From Massilia oculi (GTDB lineage Bacteria > Pseudomonadota > Gammaproteobacteria > Burkholderiales > Burkholderiaceae_D): a DNA stretch of 64,000 nt. The position numbers and the translations under genes are program-made. The stretch covers positions 5,518,001 through 5,582,000 of the forward strand of contig NZ_CP029343.1 in the NCBI RefSeq assembly GCF_003143515.1, read 5' to 3'. Below, one piece after another: positions 35,822 to 44,574 of this stretch. Position 1 is the stretch's first letter; the number at the start of each line of letters is the position of its first letter. The notes below the pieces were generated by a model. It was not told where the DNA came from, searched no databases, and worked only from the letters and a program-made list of their open reading frames with translations.

Positions 35822-36877
35822 TCACGGCCTATTGATCTTTAACAGTTGATCGGAAACAGTGGACCCCGCCGGTGCGGCGATGCCCGGTACGCCGGCCCGG
35901 ATCGCCTGCGAAAAGTCGTGCGCGTCGGCATCGGATGCGATCGCGCGCGCATTGATGTGGCCCCGGTCGCGCAAGACCGTGTAGGGCAGGCTTGATGTGA
36001 GCGCGCCCTGGTCGTAGGCGTATTCGGCGAAGTGCCCGGACGCCAGCAGGCGGTAGTCGAGCGGCAGGGCGGGATCGATCCGGCGCGCCAGTTCGAACAG
36101 GATCGTGGTGCAGTTGCTGGTCAGGGTGTTGTAGAACTCGGGCTGGCGCCGCAGCCGCTCGGCGCGACCCAGGTAGTCCAGCAGCACCGAACGCAGCTGC
36201 GCGGGTGTCGCCCGCAGCCGGTACAGATAGACCTGCTCGCCGCGCACATTGCTGCGGGTGCGGATCAGGTCGCGCTCGTCGGACGCGACGATCACCTGCT
36301 CGAACTTGCGGAAGAACCCGCCGAGTGCCGAAAAGGTCTCGTCACGCTCCTTGCGGATCTCTAGCGAGAACACCAGTCTTTGGCCGTCGCTGAAGCCGAA
36401 CGACACCAGGGTATGGGCGATGTGCGGCCCCATCCAGTAGGACAGGATCAGGTCGGCCGACTCGAGCCGCGACAGGTCGTAGCGCCGGGTTTCCCAGCGC
36501 GGCGTGTAGTCGGCCTCGGTGCGCCACTCGAAGGCGCGCACATTGCGCAGCTCCAGGCGGTCGCCGTCGACCGTTGATTCCAGCAGGCGCGCGACGTCGT
36601 CGGCCCAGGGTCGGGCGTGCGAGGGCGCCAGCGACTGCCACCATCCCAGCATCGCGAGCGCTGCCAGCGCTCCGGCCAGCAGCAGCCGGCGTTCGTGCCG
36701 CCAGCCCGGCGCGCGCGCCAGTACCAGCGCCACGGCCAGGCCGAGGAGGGTCCAGGCGCCGCCGATGGCCAGCGCAAGCGCCGGCGCCAGCTGGAACCAC
36801 AGCGCCAGCGCGCCCCACGTCGTCAGCCCCACCACCGGCAGCGCCGACAGGCTCCTGGCCAGCCGTTTCCAGCTCAC
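35822..36877 (-). CDS. DUF4105 (Lnb N-terminal periplasmic domain) membrane protein
   Basis: Protein of 351 aa starting with GTG 36877, which overlaps the permease TGA (GTGA). Two or three N-terminal hydrophobic helices (WGALALWFQLAPALALAIGG, LLGLAVALVLA, LLLAGALAALAMLGWW) are followed by a periplasmic DUF4105 domain of about 240 residues, including FYNTLTSNCTTILFELARRI with its conserved Asn-Cys-Thr. This Cys-containing motif and downstream His residues resemble a papain-like active site. Function is unknown. It is coupled to the permease gene. Confidence 0.87.
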   Translation of the reverse strand: MSWKRLARSLSALPVVGLTTWGALALWFQLAPALALAIGGAWTLLGLAVALVLARAPGWRHERRLLLAGALAALAMLGWWQSLAPSHARPWADDVARLLESTVDGDRLELRNVRAFEWRTEADYTPRWETRRYDLSRLESADLILSYWMGPHIAHTLVSFGFSDGQRLVFSLEIRKERDETFSALGGFFRKFEQVIVASDERDLIRTRSNVRGEQVYLYRLRATPAQLRSVLLDYLGRAERLRRQPEFYNTLTSNCTTILFELARRIDPALPLDYRLLASGHFAEYAYDQGALTSSLPYTVLRDRGHINARAIASDADAHDFSQAIRAGVPGIAAPAGSTVSDQLLKINRP

Positions 36878-38250
36878 TGCGCTTCCGCCGGCGCCGTCTG
36901 TTCGGGCAGGAACCAGTTCAGCAGCAGCGCGCACAGGCCGCCGGTGGCGACGCCCGATTCGAGCACGCCCCGCACCGCGGCGGGCATATGGGCCAGGAAT
37001 TCGGGCACCTGGGACACGCCCAGCCCCAGCGCCAGCGATACCGCGATCACCAGCAGGGCGCGGCGGTCGAGGGTCACGCTGGCCAGGATGTTGATGCCGG
37101 CCGCGGCGACGGCGCCGAACATGACCATGGCTGCGCCGCCCAGCACCGGTTCCGGCACCGCCTGGATCACGCCGGCGACGCCAGGGAACAGCCCCAGGAT
37201 CACCAGCAGCAGGGCGATCCACATGCCGACGTGGCGGCTGGCGATGCCGGTCAGCTGGATCACGCCGTTGTTCTGGGCGAAGATCGAGCTGGGGAAGGTG
37301 TTGAAGATGCCGGCCAGCAGGGAGTTGGCGCCGTTGACCAGGACACCGCCCTTGATGCGCTGCATCCAGAGCGGCCCCTCCACCGGCTGGCGCGAGACCT
37401 TGCTGGTGGCCGTCACGTCTCCGATCGCCTCCAGCGAGGTGACCAGGTAGATCACGATCATCGGGATGAACAGCGACCACGAGAAGCCCAGGCCGAAGTG
37501 CAGGGGCGTGGGCACCTGGAACAGCGGCGCCTCGTGCATGCCGGTAAAGTCGAGGCGGCCCATCCAGCCGGCCAGCGCGTAGCCGACGGCGAGGGCAATG
37601 ACGATGGCGGCGCTGCGCATCCACACCACCGGCACCCGGTTCAGGATCACGATGATGGCCAGCACCACGCCGGAGAGCAGCAGGTTCTCGCCGTTGGCGA
37701 AGCTGCCATTGGCCATGGCCGCGTAGCCGCCGCCCATGCTGATCAGGCCGACCTTGATCAGGGTGAGGCCGATCATCAGCACCACGATGCCCGTCACCAG
37801 TGGCGTGATCAGGCGCTTGACGAAGGGAAGCACGCGCGAGACGCCCATCTCGATGAAGGAACCGGCCACCACGACGCCGAAAATCGCCGCCATCACCGCT
37901 TCCACCGGCGTGCCCTGCCTGACCATCAGGGCGCCGCCGGCGATCAGCGGCCCGACGAAGTTGAAGCTGGTGCCCTGCACGATCAGCAGGCCCGCGCCGA
38001 AGGGACCGAAACGGCGGCATTGGACGAAGGTGGCGATGCCGGAGACGACCAGCGACATCGAGACGATCAGGTTGGTGTCGCGGCTCGACACGCCCAGCGC
38101 CTGGCAGATCAGGAGGCCCGGTGTAACGATGGGGACGATGATGGCCAGCAGGTGCTGCAGGGCGGCCAGCATGCCGAGCAGCGGGGGCGGACGGTCGTCG
38201 AGTCCGAGGATCAGTTCCGAGTGGGTCTGCTGGTAGTGCGATGTCGACAT
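36874..38250 (-). CDS. Nucleobase:cation symporter-2 family permease (xanthine/uric acid/uracil type)
   Basis: Inner-membrane transporter of 458 aa with about 14 hydrophobic segments. It carries the family signature QNNGVIQLTGIASRHVG and the TM8-type region LVTSLEAIGDVTATSKVSRQ, with the conserved Glu/Asp of substrate binding. The signature and overall sequence place it closer to the XanP/XanQ/PbuX xanthine and urate permeases than to the uracil permeases, but I cannot fix the substrate. The promoter should lie in 38251-38342, shared with the divergent hydrolase gene. Confidence 0.9.
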   Translation of the reverse strand: MSTSHYQQTHSELILGLDDRPPPLLGMLAALQHLLAIIVPIVTPGLLICQALGVSSRDTNLIVSMSLVVSGIATFVQCRRFGPFGAGLLIVQGTSFNFVGPLIAGGALMVRQGTPVEAVMAAIFGVVVAGSFIEMGVSRVLPFVKRLITPLVTGIVVLMIGLTLIKVGLISMGGGYAAMANGSFANGENLLLSGVVLAIIVILNRVPVVWMRSAAIVIALAVGYALAGWMGRLDFTGMHEAPLFQVPTPLHFGLGFSWSLFIPMIVIYLVTSLEAIGDVTATSKVSRQPVEGPLWMQRIKGGVLVNGANSLLAGIFNTFPSSIFAQNNGVIQLTGIASRHVGMWIALLLVILGLFPGVAGVIQAVPEPVLGGAAMVMFGAVAAAGINILASVTLDRRALLVIAVSLALGLGVSQVPEFLAHMPAAVRGVLESGVATGGLCALLLNWFLPEQTAPAEAQ

Positions 38251-38342
38251 GGGGAGCGGCCGGGCAAAGACGCGATTCTACAGCCAGACGGGCCGAGGCG
38301 GGCTGCCGGCGTGTAGAATGCCGCCTTTCACGAAAGGCAAGC

Positions 38343-39704
38343 ATGGACACGGCGGGACTGACGATTTCGAGAATCCTGCATGCGGGGTATGTCTTCGAGT
38401 GCGGGGGCAGCCGTATCGCCTTCGATACCATCTTCGAGACTCCCTTCAGCCGCAACTGCCACGCCTTCCCCGACGTGCGCTTCGACCTGGACGCCATCCG
38501 GCGCCAGCGTTTCGACGCCGTCTTCATCTCGCACTTCCACGACGACCACTGCTCGCTCGAGAGCCTGGACCTGCTGGATCGCGCCACGCCGATCCACCTG
38601 TATTGCCAGTTCGAGGCGCTGTTCGACATGCTGCGCCAGCTGGGGTTCACGAACGTCCACGCGCTGGCGCTGGACCGGGCGGTCGAGGTGGGGCCGTTCA
38701 CGGTCACCCCGCGCGAGGCGATGGACATCGACGTCGATTCGATGTTCCAGGTGCGCGCCGCCGGCATGAACGTGCTGAACGTGGTCGACTCCTGGATCGA
38801 CGACGATACGCTCGCCAAGCTGGTCGCGCAGGGGCCGTGGGACATGGTGCTGTGGCCGTTCCAGACCATGCGAGAGCTCGAGGTGCTGGCGCCGTCGCGC
38901 CACGCCGCCGCGCCGCCCGGCCTGCCGCAAGAATGGATAGACCAGTTGCGGGCGCTGGCGCCGCGCTACATCGTGCCGAGCTCCTGCCAGTTTCTGCAGG
39001 AGCCGTGGTCCTGGTATAACCGCGCCTTCTTCCCGATCTCGTATGAGCGCTTCGGGCAGGTGGTGGGCGCGGCCGTGCCGGCGGCGCAGGTCGTGCGGTT
39101 CGACCCGTCCGTCTCGCGCCGGCTCGATGCCGGCGGGCTGCATCCGGCGCCGCCATTGTCCTGGGTGATCCCGATCGGGGCGCAGGACGTCGACTACGTC
39201 TACGAAGGCAATGCGGCGCCGCCGTCGACTGGCGAGATCGCCCGCCATTTCGCGCCCCTGACGCCGGAGGAAGAGGCGCGCGTGACGGATTACTGCCTGC
39301 GCGGGCTGGCCGAACGCTACGGCGCGACCGAGGCGGGCTCGGACTACTTCGAGCGGCCGCGCGTCTGGCGCCTGTCGGTGTTCGACCACGCGGGCGAGGC
39401 GCGCGACTACCGCTACCGCCTCGACGGCGAGCGGGCGGTCCTGCTGGAGCCCGATGCCGATGCCGGCCCGCTCGGCTGGACCACCGAGGTGCCGGCCGCC
39501 AAGCTGCATGCGGCGCTGGCGCTGGGAGAATCGCTGACTTCGATGTACGTTCGCATCAACGGCATCGTCTTCGATGCCGGGACCGAGCGCGCGCTGCAGG
39601 ACGCGGAGCTGGTCGACGACCCCCTGATCCGCTGCCTGTTTGGCGACACCTTCGGCGCCTACCAGGCGGCCCAGTTGCGCCGCCTGCTGGCGCGCCCCTA
39701 CTGA
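38343..39704 (+). CDS. MBL-fold metallo-hydrolase
   Basis: Protein of 453 aa. The N-terminal half is a beta-lactamase-fold domain with the metal motif FISHFHDDHCSLES (HxHxDH), a downstream candidate ligand region in NVVDSWIDDDTL, and IVPSSCQFL. The second half (about 250-453) is a poorly characterised domain rich in acidic residues (SLTSMYVRINGIVFDAGTER). No signal peptide. Homologues are annotated only as MBL-fold hydrolases. It is divergent from the permease; its end overlaps the convergent lipoprotein gene by 7 bases. Confidence 0.85.
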   Translation: MDTAGLTISRILHAGYVFECGGSRIAFDTIFETPFSRNCHAFPDVRFDLDAIRRQRFDAVFISHFHDDHCSLESLDLLDRATPIHLYCQFEALFDMLRQLGFTNVHALALDRAVEVGPFTVTPREAMDIDVDSMFQVRAAGMNVLNVVDSWIDDDTLAKLVAQGPWDMVLWPFQTMRELEVLAPSRHAAAPPGLPQEWIDQLRALAPRYIVPSSCQFLQEPWSWYNRAFFPISYERFGQVVGAAVPAAQVVRFDPSVSRRLDAGGLHPAPPLSWVIPIGAQDVDYVYEGNAAPPSTGEIARHFAPLTPEEEARVTDYCLRGLAERYGATEAGSDYFERPRVWRLSVFDHAGEARDYRYRLDGERAVLLEPDADAGPLGWTTEVPAAKLHAALALGESLTSMYVRINGIVFDAGTERALQDAELVDDPLIRCLFGDTFGAYQAAQLRRLLARPY

Positions 39705-40402
39705 TCGCCTGGATCGCCGCTCACCGCATTCGACGCGACCCGGGCCAGCGTCTGGCCGTGGGGATTGCTGACGCTGCGCGTGACCAGGATGTCGACCGGT
39801 GTCGTCCCAACGCCGTAATAGGCGTGGTTGCGGCCGTCGTCGACCGAGATCACGGTTCCGTCCAGGTTCAGCCCACCGTACAGGCCCTTCGAACGCGTGT
39901 ACACCAGCATGTCGGCGTTGAGCGGCGCGCCGGTGCCGGCGCCGACGGGGCCGGCTGCGACGCTCACGTCCGCGCCCAGCTTGAACGTGGTCGACAGCAG
40001 TGAATTGAGACCCTTCTCGGTCATCACCAGGGCCACCATCTCGGACGCCTGGGCGCCGGCCTGCAGCCCGACGGAACCGGCGGCGATGCGGTAGAAGGCA
40101 GGGCCGGCCCAGGCGTTGTCCCTGCGCGCGATCAGGACCGCCGAACCGCCCGAGCCGCCCACGATGAAGCCGGCCTGCACGATCTGGGGACTGATCAGGA
40201 CCGCCCTGGCCTGGCCGACGTGTTGGCGGAACCACGTCATGTCGGGGTCGCGCACGAAGTTGTCGAGGGTGACCTTGGCGGCGTCGACGCGCGCCTGGGT
40301 CTCGTCGCGGGTAGGCTGGCCGGCGCAGGCGGCCAGTCCGAGCGCGGCGCCCAGGATGGTTGGCATCAGCAAGCGCCTCGTGTTGCCTGGTTGTGCCTTC
40401 AT
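39698..40402 (-). CDS. SYLF-domain lipid-binding lipoprotein
   Basis: Protein of 234 aa from ATG 40402. The N-terminus is a lipoprotein signal with lipobox LAAC (LGAALGLAACAGQPTRDE). The rest is a SYLF/Ysc84-like domain (AVLISPQIVQAGFIVGGSGG, LQAGAQASEMVALVMTEKGLN, GGLNLDGTVISVDDGRNHAYYG), which in other proteins binds phospholipids. Bacterial members are mostly of unknown function. Two GGTCC palindromes, possible operators, lie 90-135 bases upstream of this start. Confidence 0.9.
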   Translation of the reverse strand: MKAQPGNTRRLLMPTILGAALGLAACAGQPTRDETQARVDAAKVTLDNFVRDPDMTWFRQHVGQARAVLISPQIVQAGFIVGGSGGSAVLIARRDNAWAGPAFYRIAAGSVGLQAGAQASEMVALVMTEKGLNSLLSTTFKLGADVSVAAGPVGAGTGAPLNADMLVYTRSKGLYGGLNLDGTVISVDDGRNHAYYGVGTTPVDILVTRSVSNPHGQTLARVASNAVSGDPGDQ

Positions 40403-40492
40403 GATGACCTCATGGGGAAGTGGATGGGGCGGCTCGATGCAGGCGCCGCTGCGGGCTGTCACAGCCTAACGCCGCGCCTGACGCTGGCGCTA

Positions 40493-40508
40493 TTGGACTT
40501 TGGTCCAA
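40493..40508. promoter_or_regulatory. Operator-like palindrome (site 1)
   Basis: TTGGACTTTGGTCCAA: perfect 6-bp inverted arms TTGGAC / GTCCAA around TTTG. Together with site 2 it forms a pair 28 bases apart upstream of the SYLF gene. Confidence 0.6.
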
Positions 40509-40520
40509 CACGGCCATTCC

Positions 40521-40537
40521 TTGGGACCATGGTCCAA
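40521..40537. promoter_or_regulatory. Operator-like palindrome (site 2)
   Basis: TTGGGACCATGGTCCAA, containing the perfect 12-bp palindrome GGACCATGGTCC. It shares GGTCCAA with site 1. Confidence 0.6.
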
Positions 40538-40700
40538 TGCCGCGGCGCAGGAGGCGCGGCCAACATCGATGCACGGTCGGCGCACGCCAGCCCGCCGAGA
40601 TGATCACCCGTAACCTCGACCGCTGGGCGACAAGCCGGCGGCGCCATGTTGGCGCTCATCGCGGGCTGGAATGTTCGACGGCAGCGATTAAGCGTGGCGG

Positions 40701-40853
40701 TTGCTGATAGGCGCCAGCCATGCATGGCGGCCGGACCGCTCGGTCAAGTTCACCTACCACCAGCTCAAGAGCAAGTACAACGGCGAGCGCCTTGACGTCG
40801 ATGCCACGATGCAGGGCCTGTATGTCGGTGTCGGTTTTCGCTTCGGATGGGGG
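40701..40853 (+). pseudogene. C-terminal fragment of an outer-membrane beta-barrel protein
   Basis: This stretch reads SVKFTYHQLKSKYNGERLDV then DATMQGLYVGVGFRF. The alternating hydrophobic pattern ending in an aromatic residue is what the last two strands of a porin-like or OmpW-like beta barrel look like. No start, signal or preceding barrel is present, and the frame runs on past the expected terminal Phe. Probably a gene remnant. Confidence 0.35.
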
Positions 40854-41129
40854 ATTTCTGTAGTTGACATGCAGTCGCAACAGCGCCGCACAGAAAAACC
40901 GGTGCTCTATGACCGCATTACTCATAATTGGTTTCGCAGGAGGCTGGCTAAGCGCGGCGAGTGTTTGTGACATATCAACTATGCCATCTGTCCTCCCGTG
41001 CGTGCGTGGCCGCGCATCTAGAATCTTCTGCACCGCGCTCGCATGCGCAGCGTGAGGGTTGGCAGCGGGAGGCGCGGACGCCGAAGTACGGAGGCGCCAT
41101 CCGGTGCATTCTTGCAGCGGGAGTTGCCT

Positions 41130-41822
41130 ATGCATACGATCGAACCCCTGACCTATCTCGTCGATGGCGATGCCGAGGCGCTTGACTACATGGCGCGCCT
41201 GCTGCAGGCCGCAAACCTGCGGTTCGCCGCCTTCGTTCGCGCCGATGGTTTCCTGCAAGCCCACGATCCGGGGATACCGGGCTGCGCGGTGATCGATGCG
41301 CGCATGCCGGGCCTCGACGCCCTGGCGCTGCAGCGCGAACTGCAGCAGGGCGGCGCCGAGCGCGCCATCGTCTTCGTCGCCGGCGGCGGCGACGTCGAAC
41401 TTGGAGTAAGGGCCATGAAGGCCGGCGCCATCGACTTCCTGATCAAGCCGCTCGAAGCGGCCGGCTTCATTGCAGCGGTGCGGCATGCGCTGGCGCGCGA
41501 CGCCCATGAACGCGCGGTGCGGGTCGAGCTGCAGCGTATCCGCACCCACCTCGACACCCTGACCCGGCGCGAGCAGCAGGTATTGCGCCACGTGGTGTCG
41601 GGGCGCCTGAACAAGCAGATCGCCTTCGACCTGGGCATCGCCGAAAAGACCATCAAGGTGCACCGTGCCCGGGTGATGGAAAAGATGGGCGCGACGTCGC
41701 TGGCCCAGCTGGTGCGCGAGACCCTGGAGCTCGAGGCGGGTGCGGTATTTGCCGGCGACGGCGTCGACAGGGGGGAGGCCGAGGGCGGCAGCATCCTTTC
41801 GCATCGTCCTTTGGTCCAATAG
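41130..41822 (+). CDS. FixJ/NarL-type response regulator (orphan)
   Basis: Protein of 230 aa from ATG 41130. The receiver domain (1-120) has Asp56 as phospho-acceptor (CAVIDARMPG) and keeps the Lys of FLIKPLEA. The acidic pair is Asp12/Asp14 (LVDGDAE), and the usual Thr/Ser switch residue appears as Ala (FVAGGGDV), so the phospho-switch may be unusual. The C-terminal LuxR-type HTH (about 140-200) has LTRREQQVLRHVVSGRLNKQ and the recognition helix AEKTIKVHRARVMEKMGATS. No kinase gene is adjacent. Its last codons contain TTGGTCCAA, like the upstream palindromes. Confidence 0.88.
   Translation: MHTIEPLTYLVDGDAEALDYMARLLQAANLRFAAFVRADGFLQAHDPGIPGCAVIDARMPGLDALALQRELQQGGAERAIVFVAGGGDVELGVRAMKAGAIDFLIKPLEAAGFIAAVRHALARDAHERAVRVELQRIRTHLDTLTRREQQVLRHVVSGRLNKQIAFDLGIAEKTIKVHRARVMEKMGATSLAQLVRETLELEAGAVFAGDGVDRGEAEGGSILSHRPLVQ
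41811..41819. promoter_or_regulatory. Operator-like TTGGTCCAA (site 3)
   Basis: TTGG-T-CCAA palindrome in the last codons of the FixJ-type gene, 83 bases before the aqpZ start. The 11-mer CTTTGGTCCAA is shared exactly with site 1. Confidence 0.4.
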
Positions 41823-41901
41823 GCACTGACCACCGGCCAGCGCAGGATGGCGATCCGCAGGCGCGCGCCGTACGTGCGTCTGGCACGATGGGGAGAACGT
41901 C

Positions 41902-42651
41902 ATGTTGAACAAACTATTGGCCGAGTTCATCGGCACATTCTGGCTGGTGCTGGGCGGCTGCGGCAGCGCGGTGCTGGCCGCGACCTTTCCCGAAGTCGGC
42001 ATCGGCCTGACCGGGGTCTCGCTGGCCTTCGGCCTGACCGTATTGACGGCGGCCTATGCGCTCGGCCCGATCTCGGGCGGCCATTTCAATCCCGCGGTGT
42101 CGGTGGGCCTGTGGGCCGGCGGGCGCTTCCCGGCGCGTCACCTGGCGCCCTACGTCGTGGCGCAGGTGGCCGGCGCCGTGCTGGCCGCGGCCCTGATCTA
42201 TGTGATCGCGAGCGGCAAGGCCGGCTTCGACGTCCAGGCCGGCTTCGCGGCGAATGGCTATGGCGAGCACTCGCCAGGCGGCTATTCGCTCGAGTCGGCC
42301 CTCGTGTGCGAACTGGTGATGAGCTTCATGTTCGTGCTGGTGGTGCTGGGCGCGACCCACACGCGGGCGCCGGCCGGCTTCGCCGGCATCGCGATCGGCC
42401 TGGCCCTGGCCCTGGTGCACCTGATCAGCATCCCGGTGACGAATACCTCGGTCAATCCGGCGCGCAGCACCGGCCCTGCGCTGTTCGTCGGCGGCTGGGC
42501 GGTGGCCCAGCTATGGCTGTTCTGGCTGGCTCCCTTGCTCGGCGGTGCGCTGGCCGGCGTGTTGTACCGCAAAGTGCTGCAGCGCGAACCGGTCGAGCCG
42601 CCTGCCGCCGGCCAGCTGGAGCCGGGGCTGGGCTTGGGTGCCCGCACCTGA
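41902..42651 (+). CDS. aqpZ: Aquaporin Z
   Basis: Inner-membrane water channel of 249 aa with six helices and two half-helices. Both NPA boxes are present: [13 protein letters not shown] and [14 protein letters not shown]. The narrow-filter residues fit a water-selective aquaporin, including the Arg after the second NPA and His in the TM5 segment ([17 protein letters not shown]). GGGGAGAACGTC precedes the ATG. It follows the FixJ-type gene by 79 bases on the same strand and may share its regulation. Confidence 0.95.
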   Translation: MLNKLLAEFIGTFWLVLGGCGSAVLAATFPEVGIGLTGVSLAFGLTVLTAAYALGPISGGHFNPAVSVGLWAGGRFPARHLAPYVVAQVAGAVLAAALIYVIASGKAGFDVQAGFAANGYGEHSPGGYSLESALVCELVMSFMFVLVVLGATHTRAPAGFAGIAIGLALALVHLISIPVTNTSVNPARSTGPALFVGGWAVAQLWLFWLAPLLGGALAGVLYRKVLQREPVEPPAAGQLEPGLGLGART

Positions 42652-42723
42652 AGCAAGCACCAGGTGCGGCGCCGGCGCATTGATATCGCTCTACATCTTA
42701 AAAAGGATAGCGCAAAAAAATCC

Positions 42724-42753
42724 CTGACATTGATGCAAATTAACCACTACAAT
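42724..42753 (+). promoter_or_regulatory. Promoter of the cysteine synthase-like gene
   Basis: -35 CTGACA (42724-42729), an 18-bp spacer and -10 TACAAT (42748-42753). It is in an AT-rich patch after a run of A, and is the best sigma-70-like promoter in the window. Confidence 0.7.
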
Positions 42754-42809
42754 CGTCATGCATCCTGTTATGACGATGCACCCGTCAGCGCCCGCCCTTG
42801 TGCGGGCGC
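42753..42809 (+). promoter_or_regulatory. Structured 5' leader of the cysteine synthase-like gene
   Basis: Just after the -10 element is an inverted repeat with arms TCGTCAT (42753-42759) and ATGACGA (42770-42776). A GC-rich hairpin follows, GCGCCCGC / GCGGGCGC (42788-42809), with a T-rich tail. The leader to the GTG start is about 130 nt, so attenuation or protein binding is possible. No known riboswitch is recognised. Confidence 0.5.
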
Positions 42810-42889
42810 TTGTTCGTTGTCCCTCGTATGCAGCTGGCATATCCGGCGCGACGGATATGGCATCGCGGGCCTGTTCGAAAGGAAATGGC

Positions 42890-43795
42890 GTGCAATCCCA
42901 CATCAAGTCATCTGTCATGGAAGCGATCGGCAACACCCCGGTGGTCAGGCTCGGCCGCGTATTCCCGCAGGCCAACGTGGTGGCCAAGCTGGAGTTCATG
43001 AATCCCGGCGGCAGCATCAAGGACCGCATGGTGAGGGCCATGCTGCGCAAGCTGCCGCCGCAGGCAAAGCGCGTGGTCGAGGCGTCGTCCGGCAACACCG
43101 GCGCGGCGCTGGCCATGGCGAGCGCCGTGCTCGGCCTGGATTGCGAGGTCGCCGTCCCGGTCGCCACCAGCCGTGAAAAGATCAGGCGCATCGAAGCCTA
43201 TGGCGCCACGGTGCGCGTGTGCGACGGCGAGCGTGGTCCCGACTACCAGGAGACGGCCCTGGACATCGCCCGCCAGGGTGGCGCCCACCACCTCGACCAG
43301 TACCGCTCGAACCTGAACAGCCAGGCGCATTATGGCGACACCGCGCCCGAACTGTGGTCGCAAATGGAAGGCGAGATCGATGTCTTCGTGTGCGGCGTCG
43401 GCTCGGGCGGGACGATCTCGGGCATCGGACGCTACCTGAAGGAGCGCAATCCGGCCATCCGCGTGATCGGGGTCGAGCCGCGCGATTCGGCCTACAGGAA
43501 ACTGGTGACCGACCTGTCGGCGGGCGGCGAGTTCTCCAGCGCGATCGAAGGCGTCGGCAAGGGCTGTCCGTCTCCCGTGTTCGACCCCGCGGTGGTGGAC
43601 GACGTGGTCCAGGTGCCGGACGAAGAGGCGCTGGCCTGGATCCACCGCCTGGCGCGCGAGGAGGGCATCCTTGCTGGCGGCTCGAGCGCCTGCGTGGCGG
43701 CGGGCATCGCCCGCGTGCTGCCCGAACTGGGCGATGCCCGCGTCGTGACGATCTTCCCGGACTCCGGCGCGTTCTACCTCTCGAAGTACTTCTAA
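42890..43795 (+). CDS. PLP-dependent cysteine synthase / cystathionine beta-synthase family protein
   Basis: About 301 aa from GTG 42890, chosen because AAAGGAAA precedes it; ATG 42857 is in frame. Fold-type II signatures are complete: PLP-binding Lys in NPGGSIKDRM, SSGNTGAALAMAS, GVGSGGTISGIGRYL as the phosphate-binding loop, and a conserved Ser in FPDSGAFYLSKYF. It likely forms L-cysteine or cystathionine from (O-acetyl-)serine, but the short length and divergent sequence leave other beta-replacement reactions possible. It overlaps the convergent TRIC gene end by four bases. Confidence 0.88.
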   Translation: MQSHIKSSVMEAIGNTPVVRLGRVFPQANVVAKLEFMNPGGSIKDRMVRAMLRKLPPQAKRVVEASSGNTGAALAMASAVLGLDCEVAVPVATSREKIRRIEAYGATVRVCDGERGPDYQETALDIARQGGAHHLDQYRSNLNSQAHYGDTAPELWSQMEGEIDVFVCGVGSGGTISGIGRYLKERNPAIRVIGVEPRDSAYRKLVTDLSAGGEFSSAIEGVGKGCPSPVFDPAVVDDVVQVPDEEALAWIHRLAREEGILAGGSSACVAAGIARVLPELGDARVVTIFPDSGAFYLSKYF

Positions 43796-44490
43796 CGACC
43801 GCCGCGGCCGTCGCGGCCTGCGTCCTGCTCGCCCTCGGTTCCCTCCGGGGCGCGCGCCGTCGGCAAGTGCCAGCCATAGCGGATGGCCGCCAGGCGCAGG
43901 CCGAAGCACAGGGCGGCGCCCGCCAGCGCGGTCGGGGTGCTGGGCAGCCCCAGCGCGTCGCCTGCCACCACCACGGTGGCCCCGGCCAGGGCGGCGACGG
44001 CGTAGATGTCCGACCTGAACACGGCCGGCACGTTCGACAGCAGCACGTCGCGCGCGACGCCGCCGCCGATGCCGGTCAACATGCCGAGCAGCGCCGCCAT
44101 CACCGGCTCCAGGCCGAACACCAGGGCCTTCTGGGCGCCGGCGACGCAGAACAGGGCCAGGCCGGCGCCGTCGAACAGCAGTACCGGGTGCCGCAGGCGA
44201 TGCAGGGCGGGCGACCAGAAGAAGATCGCCACCCCGGCCAGCAGCGACACGCCCAGGTAGCGCCAGTCGGTGAAGGCGGCCGGCGGCGTGGCGCCGATCA
44301 GGAGGTCGCGCACGATCCCGCCCGAGGTGGCGGCGACGAAGGACAGCACCAGCACGCCGAACAGGTCGAGCTGGCGCCGCAGGCCGGCGGTGGCGCCGCT
44401 CAGGGCGAACACGAAAGTGCCGACCAGGTCGAGCGTCAGCACCAGGGTCTTCATGGCGGCGCCCATGTCGAGGGCGGAAACGGGGAACAC
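43792..44490 (-). CDS. Trimeric intracellular cation (TRIC) channel family protein
   Basis: Inner-membrane protein of 232 aa with seven helices and the internally repeated glycine-rich motifs ATSGGIVRDLLIG and GIGGGVARDVLLSN, characteristic of the YadS/UPF0126 (TRIC) family. The C-terminus is a charged tail (EGTEGEQDAGRDGRGGR). Prokaryotic TRIC proteins conduct K+; a role here is inferred. It follows catalase by 84 bases on the same strand. A start at the second Met (44454) is possible. Confidence 0.88.
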   Translation of the reverse strand: MFPVSALDMGAAMKTLVLTLDLVGTFVFALSGATAGLRRQLDLFGVLVLSFVAATSGGIVRDLLIGATPPAAFTDWRYLGVSLLAGVAIFFWSPALHRLRHPVLLFDGAGLALFCVAGAQKALVFGLEPVMAALLGMLTGIGGGVARDVLLSNVPAVFRSDIYAVAALAGATVVVAGDALGLPSTPTALAGAALCFGLRLAAIRYGWHLPTARAPEGTEGEQDAGRDGRGGR

Positions 44491-44574
44491 GGCTTACCTC
44501 TGAACTGAATGGTGCGATCCGCACCGAGGATGCGGATTCTATAGTACCGCGACCGTCCCCGCCGTTTCTGCTGC

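Larger units (their letters stand above)
40403..41129. promoter_or_regulatory. Long intergenic region with palindromic sites and an outer-membrane-protein remnant
   Basis: About 730 bases between the divergently read SYLF and FixJ-type genes. It contains two palindromic sites (40493-40508, 40521-40537) and a short remnant of a beta-barrel gene (40701-40853). The rest, 40860-41129, shows AT-rich patches near 40905-40985, probably holding the regulator's promoter, but no supported gene. Confidence 0.6.
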
